In this document: positions 1 to 6,046 of the stretch, one piece after another
Layout: each line of letters opens with the position of its first letter
How positions within the stretch are numbered: the stretch's first letter is position 1
NCBI GenBank assembly: GCA_011522945.1
Contig: WTHY01000177.1
Location: 1-6,046, forward strand
Origin: Alphaproteobacteria bacterium
Lineage (GTDB): Bacteria > Pseudomonadota > Alphaproteobacteria > Puniceispirillales > Puniceispirillaceae
DNA: 6,046 bases
Reading direction: 5' to 3'
Translations under genes and position numbers: made by a program
Notes under the pieces: model-generated
What the model was told of the DNA's origin: nothing
The model's input: only the letters and a program-made list of their open reading frames with translations
Databases searched by the model: none

Positions 1-21
1 GGAGATGTGTATAAGAGACAG
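1..21 (+). other. Nextera/Tn5 mosaic-end sequencing adapter remnant
   Basis: Bases 3-21 are identical to the 19-bp Tn5 mosaic end used in Illumina Nextera libraries (AGATGTGTATAAGAGACAG). The two preceding G bases match the end of the Nextera read-2 adapter, whose mosaic end is preceded by ...CTCGG. The sequence is therefore a library-construction artefact left untrimmed at the contig end, and not a natural transposon end. It interrupts the aminotransferase reading frame at base 22. The match is recalled from the known adapter sequence. Confidence 0.96.
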
Positions 22-763
22 CATCATATGTGCCAAGCCTAAAATCCAAAAAGGCAGCTTGTAAATTATCTAACCTGCTATTGGTACCCCAATCAACAAC
101 ATCACCATCATCGTTCCGTCCATGATCACGTAATAGTGATAACTTTTCAGCAATATCAGAATCGCTTGTCATCACAGCACCGCCATCACCAAAACAGCCC
201 ATCAGCTTTGCCGGATAAAAACTTAGCGTGCCAAACTTCCCAAATGTACCTGCTGCCTTGCCCTTGAACCGTGCACCAAGCCCTTGTGCACTATCCTCCA
301 GAACCAGTAATCCATTAGCTTCAGCCAGTGCAACAATCTCGTCCATATTACAGCAGCGGCCATTAAGCTGTGTTGGCATAATGGCTTTAGTTCTTGACGT
401 AATCTTTGTAGCAGCCGACGCAGCTGACATCATATAATCATCGCCAATATCGGCGAATACCGGCTCTGCGCCTACAAGCTTTATAGCAGCTGCCGTCGCG
501 ATATATGTATGAGAGGCAATAATAACCTCATCACCCGCACCAACCCCACATGCTTTCAAGCCTATAATCATGGCGTTTGTACCATCTGCAACACCCAATG
601 CCGTCCTACAATCAAGAAAACTTGCTAAGTTCTGCTCAAACTGCTCTAGGTCTTTTTGCAGGATGAAAGCACCCCGCGAGCACACATCCTTAAAAATTCT
701 ATCGAAGTCAGCTTCATAGCGATGATATAGAGCCGAATAATTGAAAAATGGTATAGAGCGCAT
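22..763 (-). CDS. DegT/DnrJ/EryC1/StrS-family sugar aminotransferase, 3' end missing
   Basis: This is a PLP-dependent aminotransferase that converts a keto-sugar nucleotide to an amino-sugar nucleotide in the cytoplasm, usually with glutamate as amino donor. I translated the minus strand by hand; the frame is open for 247 codons and is cut by the adapter. Seen motifs: VADGTNA (58-64, PLP-phosphate region), LEDSAQ (155-160, with the Asp and Gln that contact the pyridine ring), and SFYPAKLMGCFGDGG (181-195) with the expected Schiff-base lysine K186. Then come RDHGR (212-216) and NSRLDNLQAA (228-237), both usual in the family. Family members are about 360-400 residues, so roughly the last third is missing. 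ATG 763 is preferred over the in-frame ATG 769 because AAGGA lies 7 bases before 763 but only 1 before 769. The SFYPAK...GDGG form resembles WbpE/WlbC- and FdtB-type enzymes; the exact substrate (3-keto or 4-keto sugar) cannot be set. Confidence 0.93.
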
Positions 764-770
764 GAACATG

Positions 771-775
771 TCCTT
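771..775 (-). promoter_or_regulatory. Ribosome binding site of the aminotransferase gene
   Basis: On the minus strand this reads AAGGA, ending 7 bases before ATG 763. The alternative in-frame ATG at 769 would have only one base between it and the site. The spacing decides the start in favour of 763. Confidence 0.7.
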
Positions 776-794
776 GGTTTGCGTGAGGTTTGCG
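776..794 (-). repeat. Tandem 8-bp direct repeat upstream of the aminotransferase gene
   Basis: CGCAAACC occurs twice (787-794 and 776-783), separated by TCA, giving an 11-base period close to one helical turn. The pair sits just upstream of the AAGGA ribosome binding site, in the only sizeable gap of the operon. It could be a protein-binding site or a chance duplication; no function is shown by the sequence. Confidence 0.45.
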
Positions 795-856
795 ATTTAA
801 CAAATAGTGCCAGTCATTCAATTACACCTGTTATATACTGATGCATCTGAGTCCTA

Positions 857-1615
857 TCATTTTTTTTGGGCAATAATCAAAACCTTAAATGCCAATATGC
901 GGCCAGGTAAAATCACATCGAAAATTCTTAATAAGGTCTCTATTTTTTGGGCTGATAGAAATGGTCGTAATAGGGGACACATAAATGTTAAGCACCCAAA
1001 ATATCTTGTCTCAATACTAAAATTTTTCTGCAATAAATCTAACGTCCTTTTATTTGGCATATTTAACAATGTCATTTCCGTGCGATCACCTCGTCGAAAA
1101 TGTCGCCAGCGGTTAAATCGATAAATTGGATTATGGTTCCAGCTATCCACGGCTATAAACCAGCCTCCAGACCGCAGAACCTGCGAAAGCATAGTTATGA
1201 GATTGTCTCTGTCAGCATAGCTCATCGCGCCTGCACTAACGACGGCGTCAAAAGACTGCTTTGGCACATTTGGAAATTCCATGTCGCCTTTTAGTGGCGT
1301 TACCTTAGATTTATAAGCTTCTGGCACAGCTGAATACAAAGCAGCTAAACTTTTCTCGGAAATATCAAGCGCCGTCAAATAAGCATCTTGCTGTAATATA
1401 GATAAGCTATGCTCGCCCTGACCTGCACCTAATTCAAGCACCTTTTGACCACTTGAAATATATTTGCGTATGGCGGCTTCATAGGCTCGATAAGGCGCAG
1501 CCAAACCCTTAGGCATAAGGCATGAGCCAAGTTGCAGGTTTTTCACCTGTGCCACTTGTACACGTCTGTCATAACGCAACTGCTCTTTGAGTTTATCTTG
1601 AGAAAAATCAGGCAT
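857..1615 (-). CDS. Class I SAM-dependent methyltransferase with hydrophobic C-terminal tail
   Basis: The 252-residue product is a Rossmann-fold methyltransferase of the Methyltransf_11/25 type. Seen: motif I VLELGAGQG (59-67) for SAM binding, the acidic strand-2 end TALDIS (81-86), FDAVVSAGA (122-130, motif II region) and LRSGGWF (147-153, motif III region). After the core is a segment containing HNPIYRFNRWRHFRRG (161-176) and then two hydrophobic stretches (about 206-220 and 231-249), which could associate with the membrane. ATG 1615 follows the TAA of the upstream glycosyltransferase with no gap. No good Shine-Dalgarno is visible, so translation is probably coupled to the gene before it. 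The gene ends CAA-AAA-AAA-TGA, with a run of eight A just before the stop. By context it probably methylates a sugar of the surface glycan or its lipid-linked precursor, but the acceptor is unknown; a quinone- or lipid-type methyltransferase is less likely here. Confidence 0.9.
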   Translation of the reverse strand: MPDFSQDKLKEQLRYDRRVQVAQVKNLQLGSCLMPKGLAAPYRAYEAAIRKYISSGQKVLELGAGQGEHSLSILQQDAYLTALDISEKSLAALYSAVPEAYKSKVTPLKGDMEFPNVPKQSFDAVVSAGAMSYADRDNLITMLSQVLRSGGWFIAVDSWNHNPIYRFNRWRHFRRGDRTEMTLLNMPNKRTLDLLQKNFSIETRYFGCLTFMCPLLRPFLSAQKIETLLRIFDVILPGRILAFKVLIIAQKK

Positions 1616-2872
1616 TTATTTTGACTTACCTGAAAGTTTCAATAGATGACCCTCTACAAATGAAAAAACAGCATCTGGTGTAAAATGTTTTGAAAACACA
1701 TTATATATCATATCGGCATTATAATGAGGCTTATTATCTATAAGACCTTTTAGACTGCGCGCTATTTTATCTTTTTGCGGCGCGACCCAAATGCCGCAGC
1801 TATTTTCTTTCATGAATGTCTCAACCTCACCCTCTGTACAGGACAATACTGGCAATCCACCCGCGAGATATTCAATAAATTTATTTGGTAAAGAAATATG
1901 GAAGTCTGAGCGATTATAGGGAAGCAAACCAAAATCGCACCGATTCATTAATGCTATCATATCTGCCTGGTCTAACCATCCGTGGAATGTAACCGGAGCA
2001 CCATGCTGCTGCGCTAATTTCGTTAACATAGTTAAGTGGGGCCCTGTTCCAGCAATATGTAGTTGAATTTTCTCGCCTAAGGAATATGGGAGTGAGCCAA
2101 GAGCCTCAATAAACATCTCCAGGTTAGAGCGATGGCTTAGAGTTCCAAGAAAGCAAATATTGAGCAGGTTATCTTCCACATCCTTGTCAGACATTTGGCT
2201 TCTATGTTCTGGCTGAATAGTTGGATAGGAGAAAGGAAAATGAAAATCCGTATCGGTTGGCACGCGGCCTGCTTTAGCCAAACCCCAGTCCCGTGCTGAC
2301 TTTGTATGGCCGGTAATGGAATTTGCTAACGACAATGTCTTTCTAGCCTGGCTTTCAAATGGTGCAAATATGCTTTTACCAATCCATCTTAAAGGCCGAG
2401 GTAATATTTCAACAAATATATCAGGCCAAAAATCACGACAATCCATGATTACGGGAATACCACGTGGGCGTGCATACTCAACTGCAGCTGCACAAAGTTC
2501 TACAACTGGATAGGATGCTATAATAATGTCTGGTTGTGCTGGGTCTGTGTTTAACCAGCGTCTAAATGAGTCTGCAGCATCGCGATGAGATGCAAACCGC
2601 GAGAACGAGATGGAACGACCATAAGGGCGTGCTTTCAAACATACCACATCAAAATTTTCATTTATATTTAGAGATGTTGTTTCCTCATATCTTTGCTCAC
2701 GTTTCTGATGATAGAAAGATGAATTAATAAAAGTCGCGTGGTGGCCTCGTTCCGCCAACCAAGCACACATTTGGCCAGCACGATGCAAACGTACATCGTC
2801 CCCATCTTGCGGTATCGGCTCACCTATTGTGAGCTGCCATATACGCAATTTTGCAGTCTTGGCGTCTGTCAA
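1616..2872 (-). CDS. GT4-like glycosyltransferase (GT-B fold), TTG start
   Basis: This 418-residue cytoplasmic or membrane-peripheral enzyme should transfer a sugar from a nucleotide donor to a growing lipid-linked glycan. The N-terminal domain begins RIWQLTIGEPIPQDGDDVRLHRAG (10-33), matching the start of WcaI/WbuB-like transferases. The C-terminal domain shows FLGTLSHRSNLEMFIEAL (242-259), IAGTGP (273-278), FHGWL (296-300) and FIEYLAGGLPVLS (332-344) with E334, the likely ribose/phosphate-binding glutamate. No glutamate lies eight residues before E334 (Ile326), so the classical EX7E pair is incomplete, as in some relatives. Start: TTG 2872 lies one base after the previous stop and has AAAGGG 9 bases upstream. 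TTG 2848 (codon 9) sits nearer the conserved region but has no visible Shine-Dalgarno. No signal peptide is seen. Donor and acceptor sugars are unknown. Confidence 0.9.
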   Translation of the reverse strand: MTDAKTAKLRIWQLTIGEPIPQDGDDVRLHRAGQMCAWLAERGHHATFINSSFYHQKREQRYEETTSLNINENFDVVCLKARPYGRSISFSRFASHRDAADSFRRWLNTDPAQPDIIIASYPVVELCAAAVEYARPRGIPVIMDCRDFWPDIFVEILPRPLRWIGKSIFAPFESQARKTLSLANSITGHTKSARDWGLAKAGRVPTDTDFHFPFSYPTIQPEHRSQMSDKDVEDNLLNICFLGTLSHRSNLEMFIEALGSLPYSLGEKIQLHIAGTGPHLTMLTKLAQQHGAPVTFHGWLDQADMIALMNRCDFGLLPYNRSDFHISLPNKFIEYLAGGLPVLSCTEGEVETFMKENSCGIWVAPQKDKIARSLKGLIDNKPHYNADMIYNVFSKHFTPDAVFSFVEGHLLKLSGKSK

Positions 2873-2873
2873 T

Positions 2874-3545
2874 TTAACCAGCCCTTTGCTTAAAAATCAA
2901 AATATACGCACCTTTGGAGAAAAACTCATCAGTGTCTGATTTGGGATAACTGGATCTACGTTTTTCAACCAGTACAAAACCAGCTTTTTCTAATAATGAA
3001 ATAAAATCCCGCGTTCGATATCTTCCACTATGAAGCTGAGGCCCTGTATCATGGTGAAAATCATCAACCACCAGATGTTTAAAATACTGCCCATAGGTCT
3101 GAAAGTGCGTAATGATTTCTGAGTTATCCATGAGGTACAAAACACGATCATAGATAGCTAAATCAAATTGTCCGACCTGATGCCCCTTTAGAAATTTATC
3201 GAGCCGTTTGGTGCTCAACATATAATCGAAATGGCACGTCTCTGATGGGCTATGGGCACGCGCAGCCTGAATAGCGGCTTTACTTATATCAATACCTAAT
3301 CCGGTAAAATTTTGGGTCTGTGACTGAAGTGCGTGAAAATTGACACCAGATGAACAACCAAACTCAAACACATACTGACCAGAAATCGAATGCAAATATT
3401 CTGCATAAAATTTGCGACGAACCGCTAAGGCATCTTTTAGAATTTCTACCCAAAAATTGGGGACGAATATATGACGATATGCCCAATAAAACCGTCTTGT
3501 TTTCAGCCAATCCTTAATGCCATCTAACAATCCCATCAACTGCAT
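2874..3545 (-). CDS. Small class I SAM-dependent methyltransferase
   Basis: The 223-residue product has a SAM-binding core: VFEFGCSSGVN (59-69, motif I), GLGIDIS (83-89, acidic residue at the end of strand 2), FDLAIYDRVLYLM (127-139, motif II region), HLVVDDFHHDTG (157-168) and a C-terminal strand region AYILIFKQ. The N-terminal 50 residues are rich in aromatic and basic residues (RRFYWAYRHIF), as is common in methyltransferases of polysaccharide loci. ATG 3545 is preferred: GAGG lies 6 bases before it and the upstream stop is only one base away. The in-frame ATG 3557 would add four residues, overlap the flippase gene and has a poorer site. The gene ends one base before the TTG of the next glycosyltransferase. 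It probably methylates a glycan sugar or hydroxyl; the substrate is inferred only from context. It is clearly distinct from the second methyltransferase of the operon. Confidence 0.85.
   Translation of the reverse strand: MQLMGLLDGIKDWLKTRRFYWAYRHIFVPNFWVEILKDALAVRRKFYAEYLHSISGQYVFEFGCSSGVNFHALQSQTQNFTGLGIDISKAAIQAARAHSPSETCHFDYMLSTKRLDKFLKGHQVGQFDLAIYDRVLYLMDNSEIITHFQTYGQYFKHLVVDDFHHDTGPQLHSGRYRTRDFISLLEKAGFVLVEKRRSSYPKSDTDEFFSKGAYILIFKQRAG
2882..2887 (-). promoter_or_regulatory. Ribosome binding site supporting the TTG start
   Basis: The minus strand reads AAAGGG, 9 bases before TTG 2872 and inside the last codons of the upstream methyltransferase gene. It supports the rare TTG start over TTG 2848, which has no purine-rich site at the right distance. 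Confidence 0.5.
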
Positions 3546-3546
3546 C

Positions 3547-4986
3547 TCAAGCCTCATAATTCCGGAAAAACATAACTCTAAGCTCGTGTCTGACGTATGA
3601 TAAATTCAAGGCGAAATGAATGAAAATTCCAATGATGATTAACAGCGTCAGTGTCACCCAACCATTACTGAAAATGTCTAGTTCAGCTAAGTGGGATAGC
3701 AACACAAACATCAATAATGCTGTGATGAGCCAGCGGACCAACGCATAGCTAAATCGTGAATCTAAAGGCAGGAAATGAAGCCTGATACACATCAATATCA
3801 TTCCGACCAGTAATGAAGTTAAACGGGCTGCCAGCACGCCGACGAGCCCATAGAGCGGCGTAGCCCAGAATAATAATACAACGTAAAGAAACAGCATTGC
3901 AAAACTGATGCGCAAATGAATTGAAGATTGTCGACGTGCTGCAAACATACCGCTAAATATCTGTTCAAAAGACATTGCTAGCATGACAACCCCAACGAGC
4001 AGAAACGTTAGCTTATCTAATGCAAATTCAGGAGTGCCTATTAAATTTGTTAGCAAAGGGGAAACCGCAACCAAACCAGCAATAGCTGCAATTCCGATGA
4101 ATGCATTTACTTTAAAAAGATCAAAAGAGAGTTGTTTGAAATATGCATCATTTTTAAAGGATGCTTTAGAAAGCGCTGGCAACAATGCCTGTTGCAATAT
4201 TGACGGTAGCAAAGATATCGGCACAGAGATGCCAATTAAAAATGCATATCTCGTCATTTGTTCCAAACCGTTAAAGTAAATGATCACGTAGCGGTCTATA
4301 TTTCCGATGCACCAGTAAATAATAGCGACAAACATCTGAGCTATACCTTCTCGGCCAGCTCGTTTGAAAATATCAAAAATATCCGATCTTCTTGGATAGT
4401 AATTTGCCCCAGGCATAAAACACAATACCGCCAGAATTACCCCAAAGGCTGATAACCAATACAAACTTTCGAGCACAGATAAACCCATAGGGCCTAACAA
4501 CCAAATAAGCAAAACTGAGCGTCCGCCAAATCGAACAAAATAGTATAATGACAATAGCCTTTGAAACTGCATCACGCGTAAATAGGCATAAGCAACATAG
4601 CCAATGGCCTCGACTATACTAAAGAGGAGCAGCGGAAATAAAAGATATCGCAAAGTTTCTGTGCCAAATATCAAAATACTGAGCTTGGCGTCAAAAATGT
4701 AAAATCCCAAAATAGCAATCAGGCTTGTCGGCAGAATGGCTATAATTGCTAGGATAAAATAACCCTTGCGTTTGTTTTTATCCTCACCAGCTAAGACTGA
4801 AATTAATGCATTATCCAGTCTAAGCATAAGTATGAGATTCACCAGACTGGACACAGAAATTACTTGCATCCAAACCCCAAAAATTTCAGGAGAAATATCC
4901 TGAATAAGGAATTTCATAAGGATGAGAGACAGGAGTCTTTCAACAACAAAAGCTATCATATAAGCGCTAGCGCCAGAGAGAATCAT
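3547..4986 (-). CDS. Wzx-type polysaccharide repeat-unit flippase
   Basis: This 479-residue integral inner-membrane protein should translocate undecaprenyl-linked oligosaccharide from the cytoplasmic to the periplasmic face (MOP superfamily, Polysacc_synt type). About 14 hydrophobic segments can be picked out by eye, near residues 5-28, 36-58, 75-98, 112-136, 145-165, 170-190, 215-238, 245-270, 293-315, 325-347, 357-375, 378-400, 415-432 and 443-463. The motif GNIDRYVIIYFNG (228-240) followed by YAFLIGISVP resembles the SxxDRYxIgyflG region after the central loop of Wzx proteins. Length is typical for the family. ATG 4986 has AAAGG 7 bases upstream and starts 14 bases after the glycosyltransferase stop. 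Its last codons run to within one base of the next methyltransferase start. Sequence cannot separate an O-antigen Wzx from a capsule, teichuronate or exopolysaccharide exporter, and flippase sequences diverge strongly, so I leave the symbol empty. Confidence 0.9.
   Translation of the reverse strand: MILSGASAYMIAFVVERLLSLILMKFLIQDISPEIFGVWMQVISVSSLVNLILMLRLDNALISVLAGEDKNKRKGYFILAIIAILPTSLIAILGFYIFDAKLSILIFGTETLRYLLFPLLLFSIVEAIGYVAYAYLRVMQFQRLLSLYYFVRFGGRSVLLIWLLGPMGLSVLESLYWLSAFGVILAVLCFMPGANYYPRRSDIFDIFKRAGREGIAQMFVAIIYWCIGNIDRYVIIYFNGLEQMTRYAFLIGISVPISLLPSILQQALLPALSKASFKNDAYFKQLSFDLFKVNAFIGIAAIAGLVAVSPLLTNLIGTPEFALDKLTFLLVGVVMLAMSFEQIFSGMFAARRQSSIHLRISFAMLFLYVVLLFWATPLYGLVGVLAARLTSLLVGMILMCIRLHFLPLDSRFSYALVRWLITALLMFVLLSHLAELDIFSNGWVTLTLLIIIGIFIHFALNLSYVRHELRVMFFRNYEA
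3552..3555 (-). promoter_or_regulatory. Ribosome binding site choosing methyltransferase start 3545
   Basis: The minus strand reads GAGG within the last flippase codons, 6 bases before ATG 3545. It lies downstream of the alternative ATG 3557, so it can only serve the later start. Confidence 0.5.
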
Positions 4987-4993
4987 ATCTCTA

Positions 4994-4998
4994 CCTTT
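4994..4998 (-). promoter_or_regulatory. Ribosome binding site of the flippase gene
   Basis: The minus strand reads AAAGG, 7 bases before ATG 4986, in the 14-base gap after the TAG stop of the upstream glycosyltransferase. Confidence 0.6.
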
Positions 4999-5000
4999 GC

Positions 5001-6046
5001 CTATTTCTGAAATTGACGAAGAAGCCTATCCATCTTGGTCATTTCATTTTTGTAATCATTATTATCAATAACCATCTGCCGCGCATTCTGTTTAAGTGCA
5101 TCTTTTTCTGAGGGCGACAACACAATCATATCTGTAATCTTTTGGGCTAGTTCAACATCATTACCAACTTCAAATAAACTTCCCGTTTGAGATTCAATGA
5201 CCCATTTATCATTGTCGACCACATCAGTTACAATTGCTGGAACACCGCATGCCATTGCCTCCGCTGTTGATGCCGCAATACCCGCATCTGAGGTTGATGT
5301 TGACACATAGATGTCCATTGCGCTCAGTAGCTCTGGCAACTCGTTATTATCTACAAACCCTAAAAATTGGATCACATCATCAATTTGCAATTCGGATATT
5401 AACGCTTTCAACTCAGCCTCTTTAGGGCCCCGACCACCCAAATAAAACCGTACATTTGGGAATGTTTTGTAAACTTTGAATGCGGCTCGAATAAATGTGG
5501 GAATATCATATATATCGTCAAAATTTCTCATCGAAACTATATTGATATTATCGGAGATTTGGTAACGAGATTTGACCTTGTCACTGACTTTTTGGGGTGA
5601 AAATTTATCAGTATCAATACCAAAATTAATCTGTTCTATTGGTACCTCTTTTACACCCATTTTGCGCATGACATCTTCCATGTGATGCGCGTCGGTAGTA
5701 ATTAGCTTCGCGCCGTTTAAAATACGCCTGACTAACTGTCCGATGATAGGTTTATCTTTATTCAACAAAACATCAGATCCCCAAACTGTAACAATTCTGT
5801 CTGAGAACCCACTTAGCAAGCCCATAAGCCCGTATGTACCTGCAGAATGTATATGCAAAATATCTGGCCGAAATTGACGTATGATCCGACGCAACCTTAT
5901 ATTAGCTCTTATTAGTAAGATTGGATTAAAAGACATCTCCACATGATGGAATTCAAGACCTTCACTTTGTGGGGGCGTGTCTGCGCTAAATGAAACCCAA
6001 CAAATCTCATGACCTTGTCCGGCAAAAAAATCTATCCATTTATGGG
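5001..6046 (-). CDS. GT4-family glycosyltransferase, 5' end missing
   Basis: This retaining GT-B enzyme is predicted to add a sugar to the lipid-linked repeat unit at the cytoplasmic membrane face. The frame is open to the right edge, giving 347 visible residues; the first 34 include HKWIDFFAGQGHEICWVSF, the usual first helix and second strand of GT4 proteins. The GTG at 5942 lies inside this conserved domain and is not the true start; probably only about 15-25 N-terminal residues are missing. Motifs (visible numbering): RPDILHIHSAG (59-69), VTVWGSD (85-91), NFGIDTDKFSP (140-150), LGGRGP (202-207), IQFLGF (225-230) and SDAGIAASTAEAMACGVP (252-269). The glutamate of AEAMACG matches the second Glu of EX7E; an Asp nine residues earlier replaces the first Glu. 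It ends with TAG 14 bases before the flippase gene. Donor sugar and linkage cannot be told. Confidence 0.93.
   Translation of the reverse strand, partial: HKWIDFFAGQGHEICWVSFSADTPPQSEGLEFHHVEMSFNPILLIRANIRLRRIIRQFRPDILHIHSAGTYGLMGLLSGFSDRIVTVWGSDVLLNKDKPIIGQLVRRILNGAKLITTDAHHMEDVMRKMGVKEVPIEQINFGIDTDKFSPQKVSDKVKSRYQISDNINIVSMRNFDDIYDIPTFIRAAFKVYKTFPNVRFYLGGRGPKEAELKALISELQIDDVIQFLGFVDNNELPELLSAMDIYVSTSTSDAGIAASTAEAMACGVPAIVTDVVDNDKWVIESQTGSLFEVGNDVELAQKITDMIVLSPSEKDALKQNARQMVIDNNDYKNEMTKMDRLLRQFQK

Noticed and set aside
1..21. Natural Tn5/IS50 transposon end
   Set aside because: It is the engineered mosaic end at an extreme contig edge, preceded by bases of the commercial adapter, with no transposase gene nearby.
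228..437. Forward-strand open frame of 69 codons
   Set aside because: It lies antisense to the aminotransferase region that encodes conserved family motifs, and its product is low-complexity and unlike any family I recognise.
770..856. Promoter, terminator or small peptide gene in the intergenic gap
   Set aside because: TATATAAC could be a -10 box but no -35 is suitably spaced. The palindrome GATGCATC (840-847) has no loop or following U-tract. The open frames there are about 10 codons or fewer without ribosome binding sites.
857..868. Programmed frameshift at the eight-A run before the methyltransferase stop
   Set aside because: A shift would add only about nine residues before another stop, and there is no stimulatory structure or downstream gene to fuse to.
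807..1124. Forward-strand open frame of 105 codons
   Set aside because: It overlaps the methyltransferase gene antisense, has no ribosome binding site that I can see, and shows no recognisable domain.
3983..4279. Forward-strand open frame of 98 codons
   Set aside because: It is antisense to the middle of the flippase gene, where the minus strand encodes a coherent series of membrane segments.
5940..5942. GTG as start codon of the first glycosyltransferase
   Set aside because: The reading frame continues upstream to the window edge with conserved GT4 N-terminal sequence, so the GTG is an internal valine codon.
1..6046. CRISPR array, tRNA, rRNA, insertion sequence or phage genes
   Set aside because: I found no spaced repeats of that type, no recognisable RNA gene and no transposase, integrase or phage protein. 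Nearly all the sequence is accounted for by the six minus-strand genes.

Overview
The window is a piece of a surface-polysaccharide (O-antigen, capsule or exopolysaccharide) biosynthesis cluster. All six genes lie on the minus strand and look like one operon. In transcription order, right to left, they are: a GT4 glycosyltransferase (5' end cut by the window), a Wzx-type flippase, a small SAM-dependent methyltransferase, a second GT4-like glycosyltransferase, a second SAM-dependent methyltransferase, and a DegT/DnrJ/EryC1/StrS-family sugar aminotransferase (3' end cut). Both edge genes are open reading frames that run off the sequence, so a start-to-stop ORF search misses the aminotransferase and shortens the first glycosyltransferase.

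The base composition is moderately AT-rich by eye. Compact operon packing, purine-rich Shine-Dalgarno sites and the gene set suggest a Gram-negative bacterium, probably a proteobacterium. No marker gene is present, so lineage cannot be set from this sequence. The first 21 bases are not genomic: they match the 3' end of the Illumina Nextera (Tn5 mosaic-end) adapter, so the left edge is an untrimmed library end and probably a contig from a tagmented genome, single-cell or metagenome library.

Layout: 1-21 adapter; 22-763 aminotransferase; 764-856 the only real intergenic gap, with a tandem 8-bp repeat and a ribosome binding site; 857-1615 methyltransferase; 1616-2872 glycosyltransferase, starting with TTG; 2874-3545 methyltransferase; 3547-4986 flippase; 5001-6046 glycosyltransferase. 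Gaps between the first five genes transcribed are 14, 1, 1 and 0 bases, which points to co-transcription and translational coupling. Once the two edge genes are counted, no stretch over 100 bases lacks a gene.

Inferred joint role: the aminotransferase makes an amino-sugar nucleotide, the two glycosyltransferases add sugars to a lipid-linked repeat unit at the cytoplasmic face, the methyltransferases probably O- or N-methylate sugars or the glycan, and the flippase moves the lipid-linked unit across the inner membrane. No Wzy polymerase, chain-length regulator, initiating transferase or ligase is in the window. I see a conventional but divergent polysaccharide locus, with no evidence of a new kind of system.
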